52,937 nucleotides of DNA, taken from positions 1-52,937 of the forward strand of contig JACKEH010000030.1 in assembly GCA_020633125.1 (NCBI GenBank), written 5' to 3'. This stretch comes from Sandaracinus sp. (GTDB lineage: Bacteria; Myxococcota_A; Polyangia; Polyangiales; Houyiibacteriaceae). Both the position numbers and the translations under genes were made by a program. How positions within the stretch are numbered: position 1 is the stretch's first letter; every line of letters starts with the position of its first letter. The notes under the pieces were generated by a model. That model did not search any database. It was not told where the DNA came from and saw only the letters and a list, made by a program, of their open reading frames with translations. Positions 7,866 to 17,391 of this stretch are shown here, one piece after another.

Positions 7866-8900
7866 ATGGCTCGAATCCTCGTCGTCGGTTGTGGCGCGAT
7901 CGGTGGTCTCGTCGCCGCGCGCCTCACCGAGCACCACGCGACGGAGCACGAGGTGGAGGCGCTCACCACCAACGTCTCCATCGCCGACGCGATCACGCGC
8001 GACGGCCTGCGCGTGGTCGGGGTCGAAGGGGAGAGCGTCGCGCCGGTTCGCGCGGTGCGTTCACCGAGCGGCAGCTACGACTTCGTCTTGCTCGCGACCC
8101 AGCCTCCGCAAGTCGAGGCCGCGGCGCGTGACGTCGTGGGCCACCTCGCGCGCGACGGCGCGATGGTCTGTTTTCAGAACGGGCTCGTCGAAGAACGCAT
8201 CGCGCCCATCGCGGGCTCCGAGCGGGTGCTCGGTGGTGTGATCGCGTGGGGCGCGTCGATGCAGGCGCCCGGGGTGGTCGAGCGCACCTCGCACGGCGGG
8301 TTCGCGCTCGGTCGCTTCGCCGGCGAGGACGACACCCGCTTGCGCGAGCTCGCGACCCTGCTCGAGGTGATCGGTCCCGTCGACGTCGAGCCCGACCTCG
8401 CGGGGGCGCGTTGGAGCAAGCTCGCGATCAACTGCGCGATCTCGACGCTCGGCACGATCGGGGGCGACCGCCTCGGCGCGTTGATGAAGCATCGCGTCGT
8501 GCGCCGCTTGGCGCTCGAGCTGATGACCGAGACGGTCGAGGTCGCGCGCGCCGAAGGCGTGAAGCTTCGCAAGGTGAGCGGCACGCTCGACCTCGATTGG
8601 CTCGCGCTTCGCCCCGAAGAACGTCGCGGTGGTTCGGCGAGCTTGGTCGCCAAACACTCGCTCTTGCTCGCGGTCGGCGCGCGTTATCGAAAGCTCCGCA
8701 GCTCGATGCTCTACGCGATCGAGCGGGGTCGCGAGCCGGCGGTCGACTTCCTCAACGGCGAGGTCGTGATGCGCGGCGAGAAACACGGCGTGCCCACGCC
8801 GGTGAGCGCCGAAGCGCAGCGCACCGTGCACGCGATCGCGCGGGGCGAGCACGCGCCGTCGATGGAGACGCTGCGCGAGTTTGCCGCGCGGGTGCTCTGA
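7866..8900 (+). CDS. 2-dehydropantoate 2-reductase family (ApbA/PanE-like) oxidoreductase
   Basis: A protein of 344 residues starting at the ATG at 7866. The N-terminal Rossmann motif is GCGAIGG (residues 8-14) and the NADP-domain phrase is FVLLATQPPQ. The C-terminal ApbA_C helical domain begins near residue 178 and carries a catalytic-type Lys185 in WSKLAINCAISTLGTI. Family members reduce 2-dehydropantoate to pantoate with NADPH on the coenzyme A pathway. No pan gene is nearby and the family includes many paralogs with other substrates, so the exact substrate is open. The array upstream keeps the frame open for 600 bases, but the Met here starts the conserved domain. Confidence 0.88.
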   Translation: MARILVVGCGAIGGLVAARLTEHHATEHEVEALTTNVSIADAITRDGLRVVGVEGESVAPVRAVRSPSGSYDFVLLATQPPQVEAAARDVVGHLARDGAMVCFQNGLVEERIAPIAGSERVLGGVIAWGASMQAPGVVERTSHGGFALGRFAGEDDTRLRELATLLEVIGPVDVEPDLAGARWSKLAINCAISTLGTIGGDRLGALMKHRVVRRLALELMTETVEVARAEGVKLRKVSGTLDLDWLALRPEERRGGSASLVAKHSLLLAVGARYRKLRSSMLYAIERGREPAVDFLNGEVVMRGEKHGVPTPVSAEAQRTVHAIARGEHAPSMETLREFAARVL

Positions 8901-8939
8901 GCGTTCTCCGCGAAGCTTGCAGCGTCGACGTCGACCGCC

Positions 8940-9661
8940 TCACGCCTTCGCGGCGCGACGGCGTTTGCGCATCACCGCCACGACGGTGCCGACCGCGATC
9001 ACCACCAACACGGCGCCGGTCGCCAACCAGACGCTCGCGGGAATCTCCGCCAGCCACGCGAAGAGTTGCTCCCCGAAGTACGCCATGCCGAGCAGCGGCA
9101 ACGCGTAACCGACGAGCGAGCCCCAGAAGTGCGTCGCGAACGAGACGCGCGACACCCCGAAGAACGCGTGCAGCGCGGGCGGCATCCAGAGCACGAAACG
9201 CAGCGCCACGACGGTGAAGAAGCCGCGGCGCGCGAGCGCGTCCTCGTAGCGACGAAACTTCGCCGGCACCCGCCGCTCGATTCCAATCGCGCGCGACGAA
9301 ACGCGCGAACGAGAAGCCGATCGTGCTCGCGATCATCACGCCGACCATCGAGAGCGCGTACGCCTCCGGCCACGGCCAGAGCAAGGGCGCGACCAACACG
9401 AAGACCGTGCCCGGCACCCCGAAGGGCTGAAGCAACGCGAAGGCGATCACGAACGCGAGCTGACCCCACGCGCCGCGCTCGACGATCCACGTCCGCATGC
9501 GCTCTCGCCTCGGCGAAGACCTCGAGAATGCCGAAGCGCCACGCCGCCACGAGCAGACCCGCCGCCGCCGCGACGAGCCCGAGCCGAAGCGCGCGTGCGC
9601 GACCGGAAGGGGACCCCGGCGTCGCCTCGAGCTCGGGCGTGTTCGAAGCTTCCTTCGTCAC
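8940..9661 (-). CDS. DedA/TVP38-type VTT-domain membrane protein (two frameshifts)
   Basis: From a GTG at 9659-9661 (AGAGGG Shine-Dalgarno 8 bases upstream) the reading needs two frame changes to reach the stop at 8940. The first is near 9503-9512, where dropping one base joins FAEARA to MRTWIVERG. The second is at 9281-9282, where dropping one T gives RDWIERRVPAKFRR. The span (722 bp, two more than a multiple of three) fits two single insertions. The repaired protein of about 239 residues has an N-terminal helix, then LQPFGVPGTVFVLVAPLLWP, an amphipathic IERRVPAKFRRYEDAL segment, RFVLWMPPALHAFFGVSRV and a C-terminal helix with a basic tail. That is the VTT (SNARE-associated) domain of DedA/TMEM64 proteins, linked to phospholipid scrambling or transport. 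As sequenced it is broken. Confidence 0.75.
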
Positions 9662-9697
9662 GCTCGACCCTCTTCGTGCGACGTTGGTGGTCGACGC

Positions 9698-10789
9698 ATG
9701 CCCGAGCCTACCGCGACCCACCCGTTTTTCTCCGGCCTTCGTCTCGAGCGCGCGCGCGCCTCGGCCCGCTTCGGCGAGGACGGACGCTTCCACAACCCGA
9801 CGGGCGCCAGCGCGCAGCTGCAGGGGCCGTCGTGGCCGATTTTTCGGGAGTTTCTCTTCGGTGGTCGCAAGCGTCGGCCTCCCGGGCGCATCCCGGTCGA
9901 GAGCCCCTTCGAGACCTGGTCGAAGAAGGACGACACGGGGTTACGCATCACGTGGCTCGGACACAGCACGACCTTGCTCGAGCTCGACGGGGTCCGCGTG
10001 CTCACCGATCCGGTCTTCGGCGAGCGCGTCTCGCCGGTCTCGTTCGCGGGCGCCAAACGTTTCCACGAGGTGCCCGCCACGATCGATCAGCTCCCGTCCG
10101 TGGACCTCGTCTTGCTCTCGCACGACCACTACGACCACCTCTGCGCCTCGAGCATGCGCGCGATCGCGAAGCTCGGCGTGCCGGTGGTCACCGCGCTCGG
10201 GGTCGGCGCACGGCTCGAGAAGATGGGCGTCGATCCGGCGAAGATCGTCGAGCTCGATTGGTGGGAGAGCTACGCGCTGCCCGGCGAGCGCCTGCGCGTC
10301 ACCGCGACGCCGGCCCAGCATTTCTCGGGGCGTTCACTGACCGATCGCAACCGCACGCTCTGGGCCTCGTGGGTGATTCAGAGCGAGCGCCGCAAGATCT
10401 TCTTCTCCGGCGACACCGGGTCTGACCGACGCCTTCGCCGAGATTGGAAAACGCTTCGACGGCTTCGACGTCGTGATACTCGAGATCGGCGCGTGGCATC
10501 CCTCGTGGGGCAGCATCCACCTCGGGCCTGAGGGCGCGCTGAAGGCGTTCGACATGCTCGGTGGTGGTACGCGCTTCCCGGTGCACTGGAGCACCTTCGA
10601 CCTCGGGCTGCACCCGTGGAGGAGCCGGCGGAGACGCTCACGCAGCTGGCGAACGCCCGGGGCACACGTTTGCTGACGCCGCGCATCGGGCGGCTGTTCG
10701 AGCCCGATCGGGTGGAGGCCGTCGACCCGTGGTGGCGCGAGGTCGGGACGCCGCTCTTGGTGGCGGACGCCGCGCCTTCGGGCGCCTGA
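9698..10789 (+). CDS. Metallo-beta-lactamase-fold hydrolase, NAPE-PLD/UlaG-like (two frameshifts)
   Basis: The start is the ATG at 9698 (MPEPTATHPFFSGL). The first 240 residues are in one frame and carry WLGHSTTLLELDG, the metal motif LLSHDHYDHL, TPAQHFSGRS and FFSGDTG. At about 10421 removal of one T restores GDTGLTDAFAEIGKRFDGFDV. At about 10619 insertion of one G restores HPWEEPAETLTQL. The last frame stops at 10789. The span of 1092 is divisible by three, as expected from one insertion plus one deletion. The repaired protein is about 363 residues. HxHxDH plus the downstream His and Asp make this a zinc-dependent MBL-fold enzyme of the group that includes N-acyl-phosphatidylethanolamine phospholipase D. 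Cytoplasmic; substrate unknown. Confidence 0.78.
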
Positions 10790-10808
10790 CGTCGGCTCAG
10801 ACGGCGGC

Positions 10809-11672
10809 TCAGGCCTCGGCGCTCGGCGCGACGACCATCACGCCGGCGGCGATCACGAGCGCGGCGCCGACGAGCACCGTCCAGCTGAGCGATTCGCCGA
10901 ACGCGAGCCAGCCGACGACACACGCGACGAGCGGCTCCACGAACGCGAGGATCGACGCGCGGGCCGAGCCGACGAGGGTCAACGCACGCAGGAAACGCGA
11001 GGCCCGCGAGGAAGCCGGGCACGAGGCAACCGATCGCGAGGTAGGGCAGGTCGCGCACCTCGATCGCGGAGAAGCCTGAGCCCGCGAAGGGCAATAAACA
11101 AGAGCGCGGCTAAGAGCGCGTGAAGGCCGAGCGTGCGGCTCGAGCCGATCGACCCGTGAGGCGTCGCGCCAAGAAGACGTTGCACGCGTAGGCGCAGGCG
11201 CTGACGAAGCCGAGCCCGGCACCGAGCACGACGTTGCCTTCGAGCTCGCGCCAAGGCGCTCCAGCACCACGGTGAGCCCGGCGAGCGCGAGGAGCGCGGC
11301 GGGTTTCGCGCGTGGCACCGAGACCCCGTCGATCGTCGGCGCCAGAAGCGCGATGAGCACCGGCGCCGCGTAGTGCGTGAGCACCGCGACCGCGACCGTG
11401 GTGACCTGCATCGCGCCGAAGAAGGTCGCGACGTTGATGGCGTCGCTGATGCCGAAGGCGACGAGCAGCGCCAACGCACGCTTCGACCACTTCGGCGTGC
11501 CTTCGCGCCGGGCGAGCGGCCACGAGCCGAGCGCGATCACGAGGAAGACGAGCGGCGTCGTGACCTCGCTCGGGAGCTCGGTGGGTCGCAGCCAATAGCT
11601 CCACGTTCCCCACGAGCTCGCGGCCGCCAGGATGAGGGCGGTGCCGAGCCAACGATCGGAACGGGAGGTCAT
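10809..11672 (-). pseudogene. EamA/DMT-family transporter (four or more frameshifts)
   Basis: It starts at the ATG at 11670-11672 (MTSRSDRWLGTALILAAASSWG) and stops at 10809 (VMVVAPSAEA). The first 140 residues are clean: helices, FGAMQVTTVAVAVLTHYAAPVL and ALAGLTVVLE. Then the frame changes near 11255, again about 11145, 11095 and 10985. The pieces in the three frames read in order as LEGNVVLGAGLGFVSACAY, LHALLAALLFIAL, LPYLAIGCLVPGFLAGLAF and ASILAFVEPLVACVVGWLAFGE. This is the normal ten-helix, two-repeat layout of a drug/metabolite-superfamily permease of about 288 residues. Inner membrane; substrate unpredictable. Because every piece survives in order without in-frame stops, I regard the breaks as consensus errors rather than decay. 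Confidence 0.72.
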
Positions 11673-11758
11673 GGGAGCGGCGGGGTGTAGCAGCGCTGCG
11701 GAGCCATGCCCGTGCCGACGCCGAGCGCGCACGCCCATGCCCGTGCCCACCCATGGTG

Positions 11759-11820
11759 TCGTCGCGGTCCCCGTCGCCGTCCCCGTCGCTGTCCCCGTCC
11801 CCGTCCCTGTTCCCGTCTGG
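11759..11820. repeat. GTCCCC-type hexamer array
   Basis: About ten imperfect units of the form GTCCCC/GTCGCC/GTCCCT lie between the divergent EamA and VanY-like genes. Confidence 0.8.
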
Positions 11821-11993
11821 AGTCGTCCCACCGACCGGAATCTGGTCGCTGGGGTCTCTCGACGCGCCTCGTTGTCGCGATCTCTCCTCGAATAGCGGCG
11901 TTGTAAGATCTTGAAACAACGAGACAATTTCGTTTGCACCGGTTGCGCGTCGCCATCCCGCGGCCCGGTACGCCGACTGCACTGTCTCTTCGC

Positions 11994-13187
11994 GTGCGCA
12001 GCCTGCTCCTCCTCGGCCTCCTCCTCGCCTTCGGCTTCGTGCCCTCTGCACGTGCCCAGACCGTTCGCGACATCGCGAACCGCGGGGCGTGCAGCACCGC
12101 CGGGCTGGACGGCATCTCGGCTCAGCTCGCCGAGGCCCAGATGTGCCTCCGACCCGGGGCCTTCGTGCGCTTCGCCCCCGCGCCCGGCATCTCCCTCTCG
12201 AGCTCGCGCATTCACCCCTTCCTCCAGGCGAGCGCGCGCGACGCGCTCCACCGCGCGGCGTCCCGCACGTCGATCACCATCAACAGCGCCTTCCGCACGC
12301 TCGCCGACCAATATGTCCTCTACCACTCGGGCGGCTGCGGCCTCGCCGCGCGCCCCGGCCAGAGCAACCACCAGACCGGTCGCGCCGTGGACGTGCAGAA
12401 CTACTCGGCCGCCCGAAGCGCGCTCGAGGGTGCGGGTTGCTCGTGGCTCGGCAGCTCCGACCCGGTGCACTTCGACTGCCCGGGCACCGACCGTCGCAGC
12501 GACGCCATCCTCGCGTTCCAGAAGCTCTGGAACGTGAACAACCCGAGCGACCGCATCGACGAGGACGGCCTCTACGGCCCGCAGACCGAGTCCCGCCTCG
12601 GCCGCACCCCGGCGGCCGGCTTCGCACGCGGCGCCTGCGGCTGCGACGCCGCTTGCGACGGCAACACGATCGTTCGCGACGATTGCAGCCGCGAAACCTG
12701 CGAGGGCGGCCTCACCTGCACCGCCGAGGGCGGCCTCCGTTGCGTCGACCCGGCGTGCCCCGCGACCGGCAGCGAGACCCGCTGCGACGGCGACGGCGTG
12801 CTCGCGTGCGAGAACGGCAGCGCGTCCCGCATGGCGTGCGACGCGGGCGAGGTCTGCATGGCCGGCGCGTGCGTGAGCGCGGTCTGCGGCGAGAGCGACG
12901 GCGACGTCTGCGTCGACGGCAGCACCGTCGCGAGCTGCGTCGGGGGCGCCCTCGCCGACATGCGCGTTTGCGACTTCGGTTGCATGGCCGGCACCTGCCT
13001 TCCCGCGCCGACGGGCGACGCCTCCGTGGGCGACTCCGACGCCGGCGTGCCGAGCGGCGAGAGCGACGGTGGTTTCCGCCCGGTCCCGACGTCCGCCAAG
13101 GGCGGCTGCTCCGCGGCCGGCGACGCCCGTGGGCTCGCGCCGCTGCTCCTGCTCGGCCTCTTCGTGCGGCGTCGTCGTCGCGTTTGA
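11994..13187 (+). CDS. VanY/M15-type D-Ala-D-Ala peptidase with peptidoglycan-binding domain and MYXO-CTERM-like tail
   Basis: A protein of 397 residues from a GTG at 11994. It was chosen because it directly begins the signal peptide (VRSLLLLGLLLAFGFVPSARAQ); a TTG at 11934 would add 20 residues. The M15 peptidase signature is NHQTGRAVDV (His126, Asp133) with a third zinc ligand in DPVHFDC (His159). A peptidoglycan-binding-like segment follows at about 165-205 (AFQKLWNV...DGLYGPQTESRLG), then a Cys-rich disulfide region with repeated C-x-G-D units, a Ser/Asp/Gly linker and a C-terminal Gly-Gly-Cys, hydrophobic helix and RRRRR. That last part is the layout of the MYXO-CTERM surface-sorting signal. 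Expected role: cell-wall peptide cleavage at the cell surface. It is the only intact gene between 8.9 and 20.3 kb. Confidence 0.88.
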   Translation: MRSLLLLGLLLAFGFVPSARAQTVRDIANRGACSTAGLDGISAQLAEAQMCLRPGAFVRFAPAPGISLSSSRIHPFLQASARDALHRAASRTSITINSAFRTLADQYVLYHSGGCGLAARPGQSNHQTGRAVDVQNYSAARSALEGAGCSWLGSSDPVHFDCPGTDRRSDAILAFQKLWNVNNPSDRIDEDGLYGPQTESRLGRTPAAGFARGACGCDAACDGNTIVRDDCSRETCEGGLTCTAEGGLRCVDPACPATGSETRCDGDGVLACENGSASRMACDAGEVCMAGACVSAVCGESDGDVCVDGSTVASCVGGALADMRVCDFGCMAGTCLPAPTGDASVGDSDAGVPSGESDGGFRPVPTSAKGGCSAAGDARGLAPLLLLGLFVRRRRRV

Positions 13188-13352
13188 TCGCGGCCTCCTT
13201 CTCACCGACTCGACCCGCACCGCGCGAGGGGGCGAGCAACGGATCCCGTGCCCTCTTTGAGCAAGGCGTGACGACCGGCACGCGCTCCACGCTTTCGAAC
13301 GAAGGCCGGCGCGACTCCCAAGAGTGCCGTCCGGAGACCGCGGCATCCGTCG

Positions 13353-13424
13353 GCGAGCTCGGCCGGACGCGTGGCGATCGCGTCGATCAACCCTCGGCGA
13401 GCTCGGGGCGCGTGGCGATCGCGG
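13353..13424. repeat. Imperfect 31-bp direct repeat
   Basis: Two copies of a sequence beginning CGGCGAGCTCGG and ending CGTGGCGATCGCG lie in the convergent gap between the VanY-like and phosphoesterase genes. Nothing else is apparent in 13188-13432. Confidence 0.65.
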
Positions 13425-13432
13425 CGTGTCGA

Positions 13433-14059
13433 TCAGAACGTGTGGCGCGACGCGAAGGTCGGCGCGCGGTCTTCGTGCACGTCCCACTGCTCGACCTCAC
13501 GCGCGACGAAGTCGATCAACGTGCAGTTGCTGCGGTCCTTCCGGTAGAGCGTTCCCGCGTTGATCACGGTCAGCGTCGCGACGCGCCGGACCATGCGCAC
13601 GTGGGTGTGCCCTGCCAGCACGACCCGCTCGTCGGCTTCGAGCAAGGCGTTCAGCGCGACGTTCGCGGCGAGCTCGCGTGGTCCGTGGCGCGGCAGGAAC
13701 AGCGTCATGTCGTCCTCGCCGAGCCCATGGCAGAGCAAGACCTCGCCGGCCGCCGTCGCCAAGCGACGGGTCGTCGGCAACGCCGCGGTCCACGCGAGCT
13801 GCGAGGCGTCGAGCCGGCGGCTCTGGCCTCCGAGGCTCGGCAGCGCCTCGAGCAACCAACGTTCGTGGTTCCCACGGACCACCAGCGCGTCGGCGTCGCG
13901 AAGCCGACGCACACACTCGGCGTCGTTGCCCATGCTGTCGACGAAGTCTCCGACCTGAGCGACCTGGTCGACCCCTGCGCGACGCGAAGAAGTCGAGCAC
14001 GCGGGCGAGCTCTGCTCCTCTGCGTGCACGTCGCCGACGAGGCCGAGCAGCCGCAACAC
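13433..14059 (-). CDS. Calcineurin-like metallophosphoesterase (two compensating frameshifts)
   Basis: Reading from a GTG at 14057-14059 (VLRLLGLVGDVHAEE) to the stop at 13433. Five metallophosphoesterase motifs are visible in order: GDVHAEE, GDFVDS, GNHE, HGLGEDD and GHTHV. Between the first two the written frame gives QSSPACSTSSRRAGVDQ, whereas the neighbouring frame gives AELARVLDFFASR. Two opposite single-base changes in about 13975-14025 would restore a smooth helix there. The end frame is the same as the start frame, so a naive gene finder sees one intact ORF with a scrambled patch. Cytoplasmic phosphatase or phosphodiesterase of about 208 residues; substrate unknown. Confidence 0.8.
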   Translation of the reverse strand: MLRLLGLVGDVHAEEQSSPACSTSSRRAGVDQVAQVGDFVDSMGNDAECVRRLRDADALVVRGNHERWLLEALPSLGGQSRRLDASQLAWTAALPTTRRLATAAGEVLLCHGLGEDDMTLFLPRHGPRELAANVALNALLEADERVVLAGHTHVRMVRRVATLTVINAGTLYRKDRSNCTLIDFVAREVEQWDVHEDRAPTFASRHTF

Positions 14060-14313
14060 CCACGGAACATGGAAGGCGAACGGGCTCCACGCACGAGCTC
14101 ACCCACCGCGTGAGGCGAGCGTAGCCACGACGGATCGTGGCTCTGGCCCGAAAATGCCGCCGGACGTGGAAGGGCACGGCGATTGGCCGCGACGGATAGC
14201 TCGTTGGCCACGAGCGTCAGTGCTGGCGATCTCGGCGGGGCTACTCGAAAGGCGCGGGCTGGACGGGGCGAATCGATCGCCCGATCGAGCGGCCGTGGGA
14301 TGCGAGAAACTGG

Positions 14314-15432
14314 ATGACTACGCGAATCTTCTCGAAGAGAACGGTACTTCTGCAAGCGATGATCGCGCTCACGATGGGCGCTTGCGCCGCCGAGGTGGTG
14401 CCCGCGGTGAAGGCGAGGTCGACGACCCGAGGCGCACCTCTCGTCGAACGGCAGCACGGTGAGCGCGACCGCGTTCCCCGCGGTCGTGCACTACAGCGTC
14501 GGCTGCACGGCGACCAAGATCGGCGACCGGAAGTTCCTCACGGCCGCCCATTGCGTCGACGATCTCGCCGTCGGTACGACCATTCGGCTCACCAACCATC
14601 CGCAAAGGAGCTCGGTGGCGCGCCAGCGGCGGACATCAAGTCGGTCCGAGTGCGCTCGGTGCACCTTCGGAACTACGTCGGCCCGGACACCGACCGCAAC
14701 ACCGAAGACGACATCGCCGTCTTCACGATCGAAAGCGAGCCCGGAACCCTGATTCCGACGCTGGAGGTGCATACGCCGTTCATCGGCGATCGTCAGCCGT
14801 GGTTCACGCAGGTCGGGTACGGATCCGATGCGATTCATCCGGCAGAGAGTGGCACGAAACAATCGGCGCAGTTCTTTCCGAGCTGGTGGTCGTGGTGGCG
14901 CGACAACTCGGGCATGAGCGAAGCGGCCGCGCGAAACCTCTGGAATCGCTACCTCCCCGCGTGGACGGACGACGACGAGACCCGCGCGCCGGGAGACTTC
15001 GGGCGGTCCTGCGTTGCTCAGCATCGACGGGCGTTGGCGCGTCATCGGCGTGCACAGCGGTCCGAGCAGCGTCACGGACGTGCACTTCCTCGCCCGCACC
15101 TCGGTGCACGCGAGCTGGATCGCGAGCGTCGGCAACTTCACCCCGAGCCCGCCTTCGTTGACGCGTGAGTCGCTCGGCTGCCTGGGTCGCACCCGCGCAA
15201 TACCTGATCTCGTGGAGCGCGAGCGCAGCGCGACCCGCTACGACGTGGACTACAAGCGTGGCTCCGGCAGCTACTCCTCGTTCTACGACGGCAGCGTTCG
15301 CACGAAGAACTTCCCACGAGCAGCACCACGTCGGTGACCTTCCGAGCGCGGGCCTGCAACGCCGGTGGATGCAGCAGCTTCCGCACGCTCAGCTTCACGC
15401 CCACGCGTTGCAACGGCGGCGTCTTGCTTTGA
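14314..15432 (+). pseudogene. Trypsin-like serine protease lipoprotein (about five frameshifts)
   Basis: It starts at the ATG at 14314 (MTTRIFSKRTVLLQAMIALTMGAC), a lipoprotein-like signal. In-order pieces across frames are AVVHYSVGCTATKIGD with KFLTAAHCVDD (catalytic His), DDIAVFTIESEPG (catalytic Asp), the WSWWRDN insert and a C-terminal domain resembling a fibronectin-type fold (YDVDYKRGSGSYSSFYDGS ... FRARACNAGGC). The written frame has GDFGG at the active site. Dropping one T at 14998-14999 both restores the frame and gives GDSGGPALLSIDG, so the catalytic Ser is present in the true sequence. The final frame stops at 15432 after ...NGGVLL. Secreted or anchored protease of about 372 residues once repaired; similar in build to the intact protease at 5.7 kb. 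Confidence 0.7.
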
Positions 15433-15495
15433 AGCTCGAAGACGCGACGAGGTTTTGCGGGAGCCTCGTCGACGTCGGCGACAGCGCTTCTGCGC

Positions 15496-15936
15496 TCAGC
15501 CCTTCATCAGCTCGTCGTAGCGCCGTTGCATCTCCTCGGGCGTCACGGCTTCGATCCGTGTCCGAGCATCCACTCGTGTCCGAAGGATCGCGCACGGTGG
15601 CCGAACGCTCGCCGTAGAATTGGTCCGCCGGACCTCGCACCAAGGTCGCCCCCGCGGCGATCGCGCGCGCTCCGCCCAGGCGTCGCAGTCGTCGACGGAA
15701 GGTGCACGGACGAGGTGTTCCTCTCAGAGCGTGGCGGGGCCGACGAGGCCGAGGCTCCTGGGCTCCTCCGAGCATCACGACGAAGTCGCCGAAGAGCAGC
15801 TCGGCGTGCCTGACCCTTCCGCCGGGCTCCGTGAGGCGAAACTTCTCCGTGGCGCCGAACGCCCGCGCGTAGAACTTCGAGGGCCGCCGCGGCATCACGC
15901 ACGCGGAGGTAGGCGAAGAGCTCGTGAACCCTTCAT
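15496..15936 (-). pseudogene. VOC/glyoxalase-fold protein, PhnB-like (several frameshifts)
   Basis: It starts at the ATG at 15934-15936 with AGGAAG four bases upstream and stops at 15496 (EEMQRRYDELMKG). Pieces in three frames, in order, are HELFAYLRVRDAAAALE, FYARAFGATEKFRL, RHAELLFGDFVVMLG, ATLVRGPADQFYGER and TVRDPFGHEWMLG. That is a complete PhnB-type vicinal-oxygen-chelate domain of about 147 residues, opening with the 'YLxVxDAAxAIxFYxxAFGA' signature and closing with the 'GxRxGxVxDPFGHxW' signature. Such proteins are small cytoplasmic metalloproteins, often of unknown substrate. An AraC gene lies just upstream on the same strand. At least four single-base indels are needed, so boundaries inside are approximate. 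Confidence 0.68.
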
Positions 15937-16041
15937 GGGTCTTCCTTTCGAGCGCTCACGATGCCGTGATTCGAGACCCGGGGATTGAAGGAATCGGCAA
16001 CGCGCACCCATGCCCGTGCCAATCGCCGAGACTCGACCGTT

Positions 16042-16873
16042 TCACCCGCGCACGTGGTGTCGGTTCGCCGCGCCCGCCGTCGGTAGGTGCCAGGGCCTGC
16101 GCCCGCGATCTCCTTGAATTCTCTCTGAAAATGAGGGCTGGTCCGAGAAGCCCGAGTCCAACGCGATCTGCGCCGCGGAGCTCGTGCCCTCCGAGCCTTC
16201 TGAAGCGCCGCCTCGAATCGCACCACCCGCGCGAACGCCTTTGGCGCGAGCCTGACCGTGTCGGCGAAGACCGAACGCAGGCGGCGCTCCGAAAGCTCGC
16301 CCGTGCGACCACGTCGGCCCACGAGCACCCGGCCTGCAGCTGGCGAAGCGCGATCGCCACCTCGGGTCGTGGAAGCGTCGCCGAAGCCACGCGCGCGCCA
16401 GCAGCGCGGTCTCCACGCGATCGAGACGCGCCTCCAAGCTCGGCGCCTCGGCCAAGCGCTCACGCACGCGCTCCGCCTCGCGACCCCAGACCGCCTCGAG
16501 CGACGTGTGGGCCTCGGACAGCTCGGTCGCCGAACCACCGAAGAGCAACGACGCAGCCCCGAGTCGTAGCTGCACCCCCGACCACGTCGCCCGAGCTCGT
16601 CACATCGCGCCGGTAGGCCTTTCGCCCGCGCGCCGCCGATCACAGCCCCCGCGAAGTCACGTGCCTCGCCGGACGGATCGAAGACCCGCAGCGACGACGA
16701 GCCGAGTCGAAAGACCAGGTGCAACGCGCCCGTGGGCAGCACGTGCTCCAAACCCCCGGCAGCACGCAGCGCCTCGAGCGAGAGCTCGAGCCTGCCCGAT
16801 CGAGCGAGCGCTGCGCCCGAGCGTCGCGACGAAGGGACGCAGCGCCGGCGTCGGATCGCGCCAGCACGAACAT
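16042..16873 (-). pseudogene. AraC-family transcriptional regulator (many frameshifts)
   Basis: It starts at the ATG at 16871-16873 (MFVLAR...). In-order pieces are PTPALRPFVATLGRS, LEHVLPTGALHLVFRLG, VQLRLGAASLLFGGSATELS, RERLAEAPSLEARLDRVE and then a C-terminal AraC DNA-binding region: ELSERRLRSVFADTVRLAPK, ADTVRLAPKAFARVVRFEAAL, IALDSGFSDQPSF, HFQREFKEIAGAGPGTYRR. The chosen end is HHVRG plus stop at 16042, typical of this subfamily. The HTH frame as written instead continues to a stop at 15933, which would overlap the VOC start as ATGA. The N-terminal half resembles the DUF6597-type domain of regulators that control VOC or DNA-damage genes. At least five single-base breaks; function inferred by family. 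Confidence 0.68.
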
Positions 16874-16895
16874 GCGCCCATCGTACCGCGTCCGG

Positions 16896-17000
16896 GCATG
16901 GCGATGGCTATGCCCATGCCTGTGCCCGCGGCCCGAGCGCGTCCGTGCCATGTCCATGCCCGTGCCTGTGCCTGAGCCCAGCTCACGTCCGAGCCCCATG
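16896..17000. repeat. Degenerate CCCATGCC/GTGCCC array
   Basis: An imperfect period-6 stretch built on GCCCAT, GCCCGT and GCCTGT words lies between the AraC gene and the small gene at 17063. It is too degenerate to give a copy number. Confidence 0.55.
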
Positions 17001-17062
17001 CCCCCACGACCCGAGCGCGCCACACCATCCACCACGCAGTACGTTCCGTCGCGGAGGAACCG

Positions 17063-17379
17063 ATGGGTCGAATCGTGATCGCCTGCTACCGCCCGAAGCC
17101 GGGGCGACCGACGCGCTCCACGCGCTGGTCCGAACCCACGTGCCCCGGCTTCGTGCCGAAGGCCTCGTCACCGATCGCGCGCCGATCGCGATGGCCGCCG
17201 AAGACGGGACGGTCGTCGAGGTCTTCGAGTGGGCCTCCCGAGAGGCGATCGAGCGCGCCCACGCGAGCCCCGTCGTGCACGCGATGTGGGAAGAGTTCGG
17301 CGCGGTCTGCGACTACGTGCCGATCGCCTCCGTCGCCGAAGCGAGCGCGCTCTTCTCCGAGATGACGCCTCTCGACTGA
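17063..17379 (+). CDS. Small ABM/dimeric alpha-beta-barrel-like protein (one frameshift)
   Basis: It starts at the ATG at 17063 (MGRIVIACYRPK) and stops at 17379 after EASALFSEMTPLD. One base is missing near 17100, where CCGGGGCGACC should read with an extra G or C to join RPKPG to ATDALHALVRTH. The span of 317, one short of a multiple of three, agrees. The repaired protein of 105 residues has VVEVFEWASREAIERAH and AMWEEFGAVCDYVPI, the strand-helix-strand pattern of antibiotic-biosynthesis-monooxygenase-like or related dimeric barrels. Known members are heme-independent monooxygenases or of unknown role. Cytoplasmic; an unrelated conserved protein is possible. Confidence 0.62.
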
Positions 17380-17391
17380 TCCGACGAGGTC

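Noticed and set aside
15933..16041. C-terminal extension of the AraC regulator to a stop at 15933, giving an ATGA overlap with the VOC gene
   Set aside because: The HHVRG stop at 16042 fits the family better once indels are allowed, and the gap then carries a proper ribosome-binding site; kept only as an alternative.
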